Origin: Gammaproteobacteria bacterium
GTDB lineage: Bacteria; Pseudomonadota; Gammaproteobacteria; Nitrosococcales; Methylophagaceae
Assembly (NCBI GenBank): GCA_029248745.1
Contig: JAQWIT010000020.1
Span: forward strand, 1-64,000
Direction of reading: 5' to 3'
Length of the DNA: 64,000 bases
The first letter of the stretch is position 1. Each line of letters starts with the position of its first letter. The notes under the pieces were generated by a model. That model was not told the DNA's origin and ran no database searches. It worked only from the letters and a program-made list of their open reading frames with translations. The translations under genes were made by a program, and so were the position numbers. Shown in pieces: positions 40,552 through 49,754 of the stretch.

Positions 40552-42198
40552 TTGACGAATACACTTTTTACTCCTCTGCTTGTACAACCTAAGCTGGAAT
40601 CCTTACCAGCAGAATTCACTTATCCGTTCTATTACGAGCCACACCCTATTTGTAGAGAGGCTGTAGCTCAATTGCAGCAAGAATTAACAACAATGCCTGA
40701 TTTTAACCAAGCAGAGGCTGAAGGCAAAATGTTGGGTGTATTAGTAGTAAGGGCAAAATCCGGTGAAATAGGCTATTTACAAGCCTTCTCGGGCCAAATG
40801 GCACTTAAGAATACGCGTTTTGTACCTGCACTATTTGACATCAATGCCAAAAACTCATTTTTTCATAGTGGTCAGGTTGAGCTTAATAGATTGAATCACA
40901 CAATTGAAGCATTAAATGCCAACCCAAATATTAAGACACTAGAACGGCTTCAGGGAAAAAAACAACAAGAAGCTGACTCAGAAATCGAAGCCATCAGGCA
41001 GAAGAACATTCAAGGTCGTAAGGTACGCAAAGCCAAAAGAACATCATGCATAACGGCGTATTCAGCATCTGATTACCAGGGACTATTAACAGATCTTGCT
41101 AAACAAAGCGTTACAGAAAAAAACGAACTAAAATCATTACAAGCAAAATGGCAAGGTGAAATAACCAGCATTGGACAGAAATTGTCGGTATTGTTAGATG
41201 AGATAGGGGCTTTAAAACGAAAGCGTAAGCAGCTATCCCTCCAGCTACAGCATCGTTTATTCAAACAATATGCCTTTTTAAATGCTAAAGGGGAAAGTAA
41301 ACCGTTATTGTCTCTATTCGAACAGGCTGGGCGTGAAATGCCTGCTGCAGGGACAGGTGATTGTGCAGGGCCTAAATTACTACAATACGCCTATCTCAAT
41401 AAGATGGTCCCCCTTGCTATGGCGGAGTTCTGGTGTGGGAAATCGCCCAAATCTGAAATTCGGCAGCACGGTCAGTTTTATGGTGCTTGCCAAGGAAAAT
41501 GCAAACCTATCCTAAGCCATATGATAGAAGGCTTGAATGTTGAACCCAATCCTTTATTAAATAACCGTGGCAAAGACAAACAACTTGAATATGTTTATCA
41601 AGATGATGTCATGTGTGTGATCAATAAACCAGCAGGCTTATTATCCGTACCAGGCAAAGAGATCGAAGACAGTGTCTATAGCCGACTTGCCCAACAATTC
41701 CCGGATGCTAGTGGTCCACTAATTGTTCATCGCTTGGATATGTCAACATCGGGTTTAATCGTGATTGCATTAAACAAACGGTCCCATAAAAAGTTACAAG
41801 AACAATTTATCCATCGTACAGTTAGTAAACGCTATGTCGCATTATTAGACGGAGAGTTGTCGTTAAATGAGGGCTTAATTGATTTACCGTTGAGAGTTGA
41901 CTTAGAGGATAGACCACGCCAATTAGTATGCTACGAATATGGCAGAGCAGCACAAACTAAATGGCAAACAGTGGAACGTTTACAAAATCAAACTAGGGTT
42001 CATTTCTATCCAATTACCGGAAGAACGCACCAACTTCGCGTTCATTCTGCTCACATTTCAGGTTTAGGTATACCTATCATTGGTGATGATCTTTATGGTA
42101 ACACTGCCGACCGTCTTTGCTTGCACGCAGAGACACTAACGCTAAATCATCCGACAACCAATGCCAAAATGATGTTTAAAAGCGATGCTGATTTTTAG
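40552..42198 (+). CDS. RluA-family pseudouridine synthase with long N-terminal extension
   Basis: 548 aa. The C-terminal half is an RluA-type synthase: VINKPAGLLSVPGK, the catalytic VHRLDMSTSGLIVIAL (Asp in HRLD), TVSKRYVALLDG and PITGRTHQLRVHSAHISGLG. The N-terminal 300 residues are specific to this subfamily: FAFSGQ-type segment LQAFSGQMALK, a long helical stretch likely to be coiled coil (residues about 115-235), and AGTGDCAGPKLLQYAYL with CGACQ-like GACQGKCKPIL. It probably modifies 23S rRNA or tRNA. The only in-frame start I see is TTG. Confidence 0.85.
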   Translation: MTNTLFTPLLVQPKLESLPAEFTYPFYYEPHPICREAVAQLQQELTTMPDFNQAEAEGKMLGVLVVRAKSGEIGYLQAFSGQMALKNTRFVPALFDINAKNSFFHSGQVELNRLNHTIEALNANPNIKTLERLQGKKQQEADSEIEAIRQKNIQGRKVRKAKRTSCITAYSASDYQGLLTDLAKQSVTEKNELKSLQAKWQGEITSIGQKLSVLLDEIGALKRKRKQLSLQLQHRLFKQYAFLNAKGESKPLLSLFEQAGREMPAAGTGDCAGPKLLQYAYLNKMVPLAMAEFWCGKSPKSEIRQHGQFYGACQGKCKPILSHMIEGLNVEPNPLLNNRGKDKQLEYVYQDDVMCVINKPAGLLSVPGKEIEDSVYSRLAQQFPDASGPLIVHRLDMSTSGLIVIALNKRSHKKLQEQFIHRTVSKRYVALLDGELSLNEGLIDLPLRVDLEDRPRQLVCYEYGRAAQTKWQTVERLQNQTRVHFYPITGRTHQLRVHSAHISGLGIPIIGDDLYGNTADRLCLHAETLTLNHPTTNAKMMFKSDADF

Positions 42199-42277
42199 TT
42201 AAGGCCTGCTGTTTTCATCTTGAGTATTTTATAGCGCTTTATTGATATTGCAGTGACTAGTCAGTTTAATATATAGT

Positions 42278-42296
42278 AATAACAATCATTATTATT
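42278..42296 (+). promoter_or_regulatory. Fur-box-like site upstream of the azoreductase
   Basis: AATAACAATCATTATTATT, two differences from the site at 43426, located 26 bases before the start codon. Confidence 0.6.
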
Positions 42297-42321
42297 AAGA
42301 TTACTAACTGAGGGCTGAAAG

Positions 42322-42906
42322 ATGGAAAAAGTGATTTATATTGAAGCATCACCACGAAAGACACGTTCACATTCTATTAAAGCAGCAAATGAGTATCTAC
42401 AGGAACTGAAAACGAGTCATCCTGGAATTAGTATTAAGAAAATTGACTTATAGGACTATAAACTACCTGATTTTAATAGCGAAATGCTTAATGCTAAATA
42501 TTCGGTGCTGCATGGTGGTGAACCGACAGGAAATGAAATTGCTGCATGGGCAGAAGTGAAAACATTGTTTGATGAATTTGCTGATGCTGATCATTATGTA
42601 TTTGCAATTCCGATGTGGAATTTTAATATTCCATATAAAATGAAACATTATATTGATGTTATTTCTCAACCGGGTATGGCTTGGGGTTATACCCCTGAAG
42701 GCGGCTACTTTGGATTGATGTCCGGCAGAACAGCGAAGGTCTTTTTCGCAAGTGGTGATGGCTATGGTGAAGGCACTGGGTTTGAGGCATTTGATTTTCA
42801 AAAGCCTTACATCGATTTATGGCTTAATTTTGTCGGATTCGATCGGGTTGAGCGTGTTATTGCACAAAGAACACTTTTTGAGCCAGACGCACCGTTAGTA
42901 AAGTAA
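42322..42906 (+). pseudogene. FMN-dependent NADH-azoreductase-like gene with in-frame TAG
   Basis: Flavodoxin-fold quinone/azo reductase. The frame is continuous over 194 codons apart from one TAG at 42451 (codon 44), in ISIKKIDL-stop-DYKLPDF, where the family normally has Trp. Before it are VIYIEASPRKTRSHS; after it FAIPMWNFNIPYKMKHYID, GGYFGLMSGRTAKVFFASG and LNFVGFDRVERVIA. A single TGG to TAG change explains it, so the loss looks recent. Restart at the downstream ATG would lack the FMN-phosphate loop. Confidence 0.88.
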
Positions 42907-42920
42907 CTGATATATCATCA

Positions 42921-42952
42921 CCTCAGGTAGGAAAGGGGGGACCTGCTTGAGG
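42921..42952. terminator. Hairpin between the azoreductase and the 43-kb gene
   Basis: CCTCAGGTAGG / CCTGCTTGAGG can pair over 11 bp with two G-U pairs. No T-tract follows on either strand, so this is a weak candidate. Confidence 0.3.
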
Positions 42953-42974
42953 CAATGAATATCAACAGTCACAG

Positions 42975-43403
42975 CTAGTGTAATTGCTTTTCAGTATGCT
43001 TAAACCACGCACGTTGATCTTCTAAATTCTGTCTACATATATTGCAGCATGGACGCTTGAGTCTATATTCATAAAGCGGATCGAACGTTATTTTTAACGC
43101 ATTTAATGTAATGGTTATTTCATCTTCACTTAAGGTCCGATCATGTAACTTATTAACTATCCAATTATGGGGCGTAATTAAGTAATAAAACGTTTTTTTA
43201 TGATCCGACTGTGCTTCATAAACTTTTGCCAAGTTATGCATACATTTAACCCATCTCGTCTGTAAGACAACATCATTTCTATCCTTCGTCCACAATGTTT
43301 CAGCATTGGCTAAATCATTTTTATACTGACTTTCTAAATCGCTTGAATATACATAAACATAGTGTTCGCTATCATTTGTTTTTACACTTTGGTTTGCATC
43401 CAT
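42975..43403 (-). CDS. Unknown protein with a Fur-box-like promoter site
   Basis: 142 aa, not recognised. It starts MDANQSVKTNDSEHYVYVYS, has a helical, Trp- and Tyr-rich middle (NDLANAETLWTKDRND, MHNLAKVYEAQSDHKKTFYY) that is TPR-like in feel, and a Cys-rich segment RPCCNICRQNLEDQR near the end. There is no signal peptide. A Fur-box-like site lies 23 bases upstream, so an iron-responsive role is plausible (inference). The CCxxC could bind a metal. Confidence 0.72.
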   Translation of the reverse strand: MDANQSVKTNDSEHYVYVYSSDLESQYKNDLANAETLWTKDRNDVVLQTRWVKCMHNLAKVYEAQSDHKKTFYYLITPHNWIVNKLHDRTLSEDEITITLNALKITFDPLYEYRLKRPCCNICRQNLEDQRAWFKHTEKQLH

Positions 43404-43425
43404 TTTTCACACCGATAATAATCTA

Positions 43426-43444
43426 AATAAGAATCATTACTATT
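43426..43444 (-). promoter_or_regulatory. Fur-box-like site upstream of the 43-kb gene
   Basis: AATAAGAATCATTACTATT on the plus strand, one base different from the bfd site on its own strand. Confidence 0.72.
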
Positions 43445-43526
43445 TATATAATATTGTGCTGTTATTGTAAAGTACTAAATGAATGAATGTGAAAGTGGTG
43501 GATGTCTTATGAACAGAGAGGGGAGA

Positions 43527-43808
43527 TTAACGACGGTAAATAGTTTCAATTAAATGGTAGCCAAATTTTGTTTAGACTGGACGATGAACAGTTAATAAGG
43601 GCTTTTTAAAAAACACATTATCGAATGCTTTCAGCACACGGCTAGGCGGAAACTCTCCCAAGTATCCGCCTTTCTTAGCCGATGATTTGCATAAAGAATG
43701 CTTTTTTGCCAAACGGTCAAACGCAGCGACATTGTTTAGTTGCTGTTTTAGGTTATCAGCCTGTTTTTTTGTTTTGACCAAGATATGGCGAGTACTCGTA
43801 ATGGCCAT
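43527..43808 (-). pseudogene. ppiC: Second PpiC-like parvulin with premature TAA
   Basis: The frame runs TSTRHILVKTKKQADNLKQQ, LCKSSAKKGGYLGEFPPSRV, FDNVFFKKPLLTVHRPV, then a TAA at 43572. The parvulin ending TKFGYHLIETIYRR continues in the same frame to a second TAA. One CAA to TAA change would explain it. The lost tail contains the conserved FGYH, so the 78-aa product is probably inactive. It starts three bases after the PLP-lyase gene. The intact paralogue is at 26.6 kb. Confidence 0.85.
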
Positions 43809-43811
43809 ATC

Positions 43812-45086
43812 TTAATCTAAAGCTTGTGCTAAATCGGCGATAATATCATCAGCATCTTCAATACCTACAGAGAGTCGGATCAAGCCTTCTGTTACGCCAA
43901 TAAATTCGCGACGTTTCTTCGGCACACCAGAATGTGTCATAGCAGCAGGGTGCTGAGCCAAACTTTCAGTCCCACCAAGGCTAACAGCCAATTTAACAAG
44001 TTTGAGTGCATTAAGTACTTTAAAAGCTTCGGCTTCACCACCTTTAACTTCGAATGAGAACGTCGACCCAGCTCCTGTGCATTGTTTTTGATAAATCGCA
44101 TATTGTGGATTATCTGATTGTAATAAGCCTGGGTAATCGATGCGTGTCACTTTATCGTGCTTTAACAGGAAATCGACCACTTTCCGGGCACCATCGTTAG
44201 CGGCTGTCATCCGAATTTTTAACGTTTCAAGCGAACGTAAAATGAGCCATGCGGTATTAGAATCCATTGTTGTACCAATACTGTTTCGCACTTTACGGAT
44301 GCGACTGACTAAGGCCTTACTGCCCGAGCAGCTACCGCCAATTAAATCAGAATGCCCACCAACATATTTAGTCAAGGAATAGAGACATAAATCAGCACCA
44401 TGGTCTAACGGTTTTTGCCATAATGGCCCTAGCATAGTGTTATCAATAGCCAGAATAGGTGAGGCTTCTTGGTCTTGTGTCAGTTCATCCATTAATACTT
44501 TACAAGCTGCAATATCCAGAAGGTTATTAGTAGGGTTATCTGGCGTTTCTAACATTACAACCGAGATATTGCCTAATGTACTGGCTTCCTTAATAGCACG
44601 CTCAAGCCCAGATGTTCCTTCACTGGATAAATAGCCAACAGCTTGAATGCCCATCTGTTTTAAGATGACATTGATTAAAGTGTCGGTGCCACCGTAGATG
44701 GGTTCTGAATAGACCACGACATCCCCTGGGCGAGAAAAGGTCAATAGCGTTGTTGAAATAGCAGACATACCACTCCCGGTCAGTGCACAATCTTCAGCAC
44801 GATCCCATACTGCAATACGATTTTCAGCAATTTCTATAGTGGGGTTATTAAATCGAGAATAAACCAGACCTGCTTGTTCACCTTCTTCTAAGGGGCGACG
44901 ACCGGAAACGACATTAAAGAAATCTTTGCCTTGTTCAGCAGATTTAAATACAAAAGTCGATGTTTGAAAATTGGGGCATTTAATTGAACCCTCAGATAGC
45001 TGAGGATCATACCCATAACCCATCATTAAAGATTCAGGTTTAAGAGGGTGATCGCCGATATGGCTTTTCTTATAAGATTTTGACAC
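43812..45086 (-). CDS. Cystathionine gamma-synthase/methionine gamma-lyase family PLP enzyme
   Basis: 424 aa of the Cys/Met metabolism PLP family. Seen are LVYSRFNNPTIEIAENRIAV, ALTGSGMSAISTTLLTFSRP, VMLETPDNPTNNLLDI, the PLP lysine in LYSLTKYVGGHSDLIGG, TMDSNTAWLILRSLETLKIR and SLGGTESLAQHPAAMTHSG. Family features cannot separate a lyase from a synthase here; methionine gamma-lyase-like activity is my leaning. Confidence 0.88.
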   Translation of the reverse strand: MSKSYKKSHIGDHPLKPESLMMGYGYDPQLSEGSIKCPNFQTSTFVFKSAEQGKDFFNVVSGRRPLEEGEQAGLVYSRFNNPTIEIAENRIAVWDRAEDCALTGSGMSAISTTLLTFSRPGDVVVYSEPIYGGTDTLINVILKQMGIQAVGYLSSEGTSGLERAIKEASTLGNISVVMLETPDNPTNNLLDIAACKVLMDELTQDQEASPILAIDNTMLGPLWQKPLDHGADLCLYSLTKYVGGHSDLIGGSCSGSKALVSRIRKVRNSIGTTMDSNTAWLILRSLETLKIRMTAANDGARKVVDFLLKHDKVTRIDYPGLLQSDNPQYAIYQKQCTGAGSTFSFEVKGGEAEAFKVLNALKLVKLAVSLGGTESLAQHPAAMTHSGVPKKRREFIGVTEGLIRLSVGIEDADDIIADLAQALD

Positions 45087-45115
45087 AAGTGCTCCCAGTA
45101 AAGTTAAGGTACAAA

Positions 45116-45304
45116 TCAGTTAATTATATGATCTAAAACAGTTGGATTTTGGCCGCTGTTTTGTTTGAAGGCTTTTTCATCAATTTGATCAGTGGCCAAA
45201 GGACGGTATACATGGTTATTAATTGACATTTCCAAATCAGCGAATAGCTTAAGAATTTTAGGATAAGCTGAAATGAGAACATCTGATGCGCGGCTTAATG
45301 ATGG
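45116..45304 (-). other. Open stretch without start codon (relic)
   Basis: A minus-strand frame reads LSRASDVLISAYPKILKLFA, DLEMSINNHVYRPLATDQID and SGQNPTVLDHIIN before a TGA. It looks coding but has no start codon and no recognised family. It may be the end of another deleted gene joined to the CHASE-GGDEF relic. Confidence 0.35.
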
Positions 45305-45326
45305 TTAATTTACAGATATTAAACTA

Positions 45327-46504
45327 TCAGGTGGTGATTCTCATATTGGCGCGAAATCGGGCCAACAAGGAACTCGTTTGATAATTTTCAATCAAGTGTC
45401 CTAACGTACTATGACGCTTATTTAAAGCTTTGAGTTCCTTGCCAGAAATAGGGCCTTCTTCCTGTAAAATATAGAAATTCAGCATATTCAATGAGGGCAT
45501 CATGTGCTTGATTGAAACGATCTGCAAACAGCGCGCGGTTAGATAGTTCAGTTAGTACATCATAAATAGCTAGAGAAGCTAACTCTGTCGTTCTGTTTTT
45601 GACAGTATGTTCAAGTTCTTATCGTTCACTCTTTAACTTAACGAGTAGGTATGCCAGAAATGTGAGTAAAGATCTAATTAGTATGCCGAAGACTTTTACT
45701 GAAAGCATATTAAATTCGGTCCAGTGATGAACGGGAGTGACACTGAAAGTCCATTGTGCATTCGGCACATCAATATAAAAAATATTGGATCATTAATCAG
45801 AGCCGCTTTAGAACGTGCGAAAATGTGGAGATCATTAGTATCTGGATGGATTCGAGATAGTTGGTAGGCATGATTTGCATCCTCTAAAGAAAGCAAGTTG
45901 GCTAAGTTGAGTACTTCTGGAATACTAATTAACTTAGGGATAAACTCCCCAAAATGTTTCACCGTGTTTTGTTTCTAAATAAACGGGGGGGGGGGGCAAG
46001 CTACTGCAACTAGCCCCCTTGAGCTAAGTTTAAAGGACCAGCAAGAATCAGTTTTCCAGTGTCTCGTGCGAGGATGGCCTCTTTATCACGAGCAGAATCA
46101 GTTAGAACATTAACGCCAATAGCACTTTCGTGACCTTTTAAGGGCACGATATCACAAATAACGCCCAGTGACTCTAGTTGGAGAGACAACACACCAGAGT
46201 ATAATTATATCAATTCTTTTGCTAAGTTTTCAAACCCTTGGGTATCACCCTTTTGCATTCGGATTAGAGCTGCAAGTGGATATGTCGAGGATATTATTTG
46301 AGAAATGTAGTTTTCAATCAAATTGACACAGCTATTGGCTATGTTTTTGCTATCAAGCGATTTTGCTGTTGTTCAACACGTTCTGAAAAGTCAATGAAAG
46401 CAATTGAAGTCAATAAAGAAATGACGAAAGTCGAGACGATGAGTTTGGATTGGAAAAAGTCTCTCAGCACGATAGTGGTTTTCCCCAATACCTTAAGTTT
46501 AAAA
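45327..46504 (-). pseudogene. CHASE-GGDEF signalling protein pseudogene
   Basis: Pieces in order on the minus strand: a first membrane segment (SKLIVSTFVISLLTSIAF), SERVEQQQNRLIAKT, then STYPLAALIRMQKGDTQGFE, LESLGVICDIVPLKGHESAI, LTDSARDKEAILARDTGKLI and LAGPLNLAQGG. That is a typical CHASE ligand-binding domain. Then come VYLETKHG, NAQWTFSVTPVHHWTEFN, a second membrane segment and the GGDEF beginning (LASLAIYDVLTELSNRALFA) with a degenerate core ARFRANMRIT. Many stops and shifts separate the pieces, and a 12-G run lies inside. The C-terminal half is missing. Confidence 0.85.
45985..45996. repeat. 12-base G homopolymer
   Basis: A run of twelve G inside the CHASE-GGDEF relic, at a frame disruption between LAQGG and VYLETKHG. 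Confidence 0.9.
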
Positions 46505-46638
46505 TAAAGCCAGCTAATTAATTATTACTGTTTTACGTATCAAACTGCAACACTAAGCAGAAATCCATTAACTATAACGTGACTCTAATGGGTATGCCTT
46601 AAGGCGTCCATCAAATAGATGAAATATAGCGCTGAGTA

Positions 46639-47385
46639 CTAAAAGTATTTCTCAATAGCGATATGCCCAGGTTGTTGTCGAGAATGACGGCTTAAACCTT
46701 TTTGCTCTAATAATGTCGTCATTTCATCAATCATTGCCGAACTGCCACATAACATAAGGTGACTTGAATTCACGTTTAACGGTGCGTTGGCGAATGTCTC
46801 TAGTTCACCTGAGGCGAGTGCCGTCGTGAAACGTGAATGTATAGCACCCTCCGAGACTTCACGGGTAATAAAAGGGATGAATTGAAATTGCGTAGGGTAT
46901 TTGAGTTGTAATGCGTTTAGCTCGTCACGATAAGCCATTTCAGCTGCCGTTTTAGTCGCATAGCAAACGATGATTTTGTCGAAACGTTGCCAAATAGCAG
47001 TGGTATGTAACAACGAGAGGAAAGGGCCTATACCTGTTCCAGTGGCACAAAACCAGAGTTCTGTTCTGCTTTCAGGTACTTGATCGAGCGTTAGCATACC
47101 GCCGGCACGTGTAGCGACAGAAATAGGTGATCCAATGTCCTGTGTAGTTAATAGCGGGCTAAATCGACCCTCTTTCACTGTATTGAAATGGACTTCTAAT
47201 AAAGGTTCATCAGGTGTGTTGACTAGAGAGTAGGGGCGATTAATAATGCCATCGTCTATTTCAATACCAATATTGGCAAATTGACCTGCTTTAAAAGGCA
47301 ATGTTTCAGTCTCAATTTTAATGGAATATAAATCTTCGCACCATTCTTTCTTTTCAACGATTTTTCCTGCTTGCCATGTAATCAT
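46639..47385 (-). CDS. fpr: Ferredoxin-NADP+ reductase
   Basis: 248-aa FAD protein exchanging electrons between NADPH and ferredoxin or flavodoxin. The FAD motif is INRPYSLVNTPDE, the NADP-binding loop is FCATGTGIGPFLSLLH, and LMLCGSSAMIDEM and the end PGHIAIEKYF match bacterial Fpr. It may serve Bfd and other iron-sulfur proteins (inference). Decayed sequence flanks it on both sides. Confidence 0.93.
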   Translation of the reverse strand: MITWQAGKIVEKKEWCEDLYSIKIETETLPFKAGQFANIGIEIDDGIINRPYSLVNTPDEPLLEVHFNTVKEGRFSPLLTTQDIGSPISVATRAGGMLTLDQVPESRTELWFCATGTGIGPFLSLLHTTAIWQRFDKIIVCYATKTAAEMAYRDELNALQLKYPTQFQFIPFITREVSEGAIHSRFTTALASGELETFANAPLNVNSSHLMLCGSSAMIDEMTTLLEQKGLSRHSRQQPGHIAIEKYF

Positions 47386-47619
47386 TTGATTGCCTTAAAA
47401 CTAAAGAAATACCCAATGTCGTTATTCTAGTCTAAATTTGCCGAGAAACAAAAAGTGTCGAATAAGAGAAAAATTATTTATCACCAAATTCATTGAAATA
47501 ATGAGCAAGATTAATCTTGTTTCTTGTTCTGTAAAACCTTTAACCACATGATATAAATGAATTAATCTCTGAGAATAGACGTCAATAGGTTTATTGCAGT
47601 GTTCAATTGAAGGTGTAAC

Positions 47620-47938
47620 ATGAAAACTCTAAACCGAATCGATTCCTGAGATGAATGTCGGCGTGCACTAGAACGCCGTAACCATAGTCATCAGCCAATT
47701 AAATATTGCAAAGTGCGTAGAAAGCTTCCAGACTGCCTATATGATTTGGCCAAGAGAAGATCGTCGTGAGCAAGACAGAAGAAGTGTCATTCGCCGTAGA
47801 AATGAGTGAAGAAATGTATAACATGCCGCCTACCGGAGTCGTTCTCGGCATCAAAGAGTCATCGATAGAACGATTCGAAGCCGAGCACTGACAAGTGAAG
47901 AAAGAAATATGCTTAACGATTTAAATAGACTCTTTTAA
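47620..47938 (+). pseudogene. Arginine-rich small protein, decayed
   Basis: Begins MKTLNRIDS, stop, DECRRALERRNHSHQPIKYC, KVRRKLPDCLYDLAKRRSS. In another frame it continues WPREDRREQDRRSVIRRRNE, stops, and SRHQRVIDRTIRSRALTSEE, RNMLNDLNRLF, then a TAA. The even Arg bias and the tidy end suggest a real former gene with several lesions. The family is unknown. The 230 bases before it, back to fpr, show nothing I can identify. Confidence 0.45.
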
Positions 47939-47963
47939 CCGCTATTACTCTCAAACTAGGTTA

Positions 47964-48572
47964 TTAATCTTTATATTGATTGATATGCCATAAAAACAGA
48001 CTACCTGCACTGCGATAAGGCTTCCAATGTTCAATGCTCTTTCGGGCCACTTCCGGCGTTGGTCGCTCTGATAAACCTTTTAGGCGCTGCAGAGAAGTCA
48101 ATAAAATTAAGTCATCAGCAGGTAAAACATCCTCACGCTGCAAGGAAAAGATTAAATAAATCTCAGCACTCCAGCGTCCGAAGCCGCGTAGTCGAATAAT
48201 CTCCTCAATAGCCTGTTCATCATCAAGTTTTGCTAAAGCATCAGGGGAAAATTGGCCACTTACAATGGCTTTAGCCAACCCTTGAGCATATTCCATCTTT
48301 CGTTGTGATAAACCTGCTTCTCTAAGTTGTTTGCCATCGAGGGCGAGTAAAGCATTTGGCGTAATATCTGTCATTAAGTCACAAACGCGTTGCCAGATCG
48401 TTGCAGCAGCTTTAGTCGATATTTGTTGTGAAACAATGGTGTTTAGAAATGTTTCAAAACCAGCAGGGCGTATGCGAGGTGCCGGGTAACCTGTTGTGAT
48501 TAAAATGGAAGCAACATCACTATCTACACGAGCAAGCGCATCTAATGCGGTTTTGATATTGGTTTCATTCAT
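47964..48572 (-). CDS. AlkA-like DNA-3-methyladenine glycosylase
   Basis: 202-aa HhH-GPD glycosylase that removes alkylated bases. The substrate pocket has FETFLNTIVSQQISTKAAAT, and the helix-hairpin-helix and catalytic region is LRGFGRWSAEIYLIFSLQRE with the aspartate in LPADDL. It lacks the AlkA N-terminal domain. It ends HWKPYRSAGSLFLWHINQ. Confidence 0.9.
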   Translation of the reverse strand: MNETNIKTALDALARVDSDVASILITTGYPAPRIRPAGFETFLNTIVSQQISTKAAATIWQRVCDLMTDITPNALLALDGKQLREAGLSQRKMEYAQGLAKAIVSGQFSPDALAKLDDEQAIEEIIRLRGFGRWSAEIYLIFSLQREDVLPADDLILLTSLQRLKGLSERPTPEVARKSIEHWKPYRSAGSLFLWHINQYKD

Positions 48573-48623
48573 AAGTGCTAGGTCTTAGATAATTAAACAC
48601 AGTCTAAAGCCAGTGATAGCAAA

Positions 48624-49658
48624 TTAATCCTTATCTTTACGTAAGCGATCGCGGTATTGTTTCTTCGCGAGCTTTTGTAAATCTTCTACTGTATCAGTTT
48701 CGTCAACAATCTCACGGCCTAACATGGTCTCAATAGCATCTTCTAAAGTCACAATACCGGCGACTTGGCCGTAATGATCCTCGACCAGGAATAGATGCTC
48801 TCGTTTCTTGATAAACATATCTAACAGTTGTTGAACGGGTAACTGCTCCGAGACACGGGTAATTGGCTTAGCAAAGTGCTGAATAGTTTTTTCTGTATGG
48901 CCTTCGCGATCGGCAAATAGTAGTTCACGGTTGGTCACAAGTCCCGTGATATTATCTTGTTCTTCATGGTAGATAGGAATACGGGTGAATTGTTGGGTCT
49001 CTTCATGCTCAAGTGCTTCAGAAACGGTCATATCTTCGCTCAAGCTATGTAAGACACTACGCGGTGTCAAAATTTGTTCTGTTTTGATTTCTCGTAACTT
49101 TAATACATTAACCAAGTAATCATTTTCTTGGCTAATCAGAGAGCCCATTTTATGGCTAAGTGACGCGAGAGCAATAATTTCCTCGCGTGTAATTTCATCT
49201 TGCCCATGTTTTTTAAAAGGCTTGGTAATAAGGGTGGAAACCCATATTAAGGGATAGACCAGCTTGATAAGCCAATAAATCGTATTGGCGGCAGGTAGCG
49301 CCAATTGTCGCCAAAATAGTGCCCCAATTGTTTTTGGAATGATCTCTGAGAAATATAAAATTGCAAGAGTTAACAAAACCGCAATTAGGCTTTCCCATTG
49401 GGCACCGAATATGCTTGCGGCTTGGGCACCTACACCTGCAGCACCCATGGTGTGAGCAAAGGTATTTAGGATCAAAATACTAGAAATAGATTGATCAAGG
49501 CGTGATTTAACTGTTACTAAAACTTTCCCTTTGTGTGGAGACTGATTGACGACAGTTTCGACATAACTAGGTGTAATAGAGAGCAATACCGCTTCAAGTA
49601 CCGAACAAATAAAAGAGACACCAATAGCAATGGCAAGGTATAGCAGCAATAAGCTCAT
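48624..49658 (-). CDS. CNNM-domain protein with CBS pair
   Basis: 344 aa. The N-terminal CNNM (DUF21) membrane domain has SVLEAVLLSITPSYVETV and SEIIPKTIGALFWRQLALPA. A CBS pair follows (ILTPRSVLHSLSEDMTVSEA, FLVEDHYGQVAGIVTLEDAI), ending ETMLGREIVDE. The CorC/HlyC C-terminal domain is absent. Relatives affect magnesium or cobalt efflux. Confidence 0.88.
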   Translation of the reverse strand: MSLLLLYLAIAIGVSFICSVLEAVLLSITPSYVETVVNQSPHKGKVLVTVKSRLDQSISSILILNTFAHTMGAAGVGAQAASIFGAQWESLIAVLLTLAILYFSEIIPKTIGALFWRQLALPAANTIYWLIKLVYPLIWVSTLITKPFKKHGQDEITREEIIALASLSHKMGSLISQENDYLVNVLKLREIKTEQILTPRSVLHSLSEDMTVSEALEHEETQQFTRIPIYHEEQDNITGLVTNRELLFADREGHTEKTIQHFAKPITRVSEQLPVQQLLDMFIKKREHLFLVEDHYGQVAGIVTLEDAIETMLGREIVDETDTVEDLQKLAKKQYRDRLRKDKD

Positions 49659-49754
49659 AAGATCGAAACGTGCCCTGAAAAACGATTGTTAATAATAGAG
49701 TCTGTCAGTCATAGTCTAATACTACAACAATCGCGAAATAAGAACAGCTTAAGC

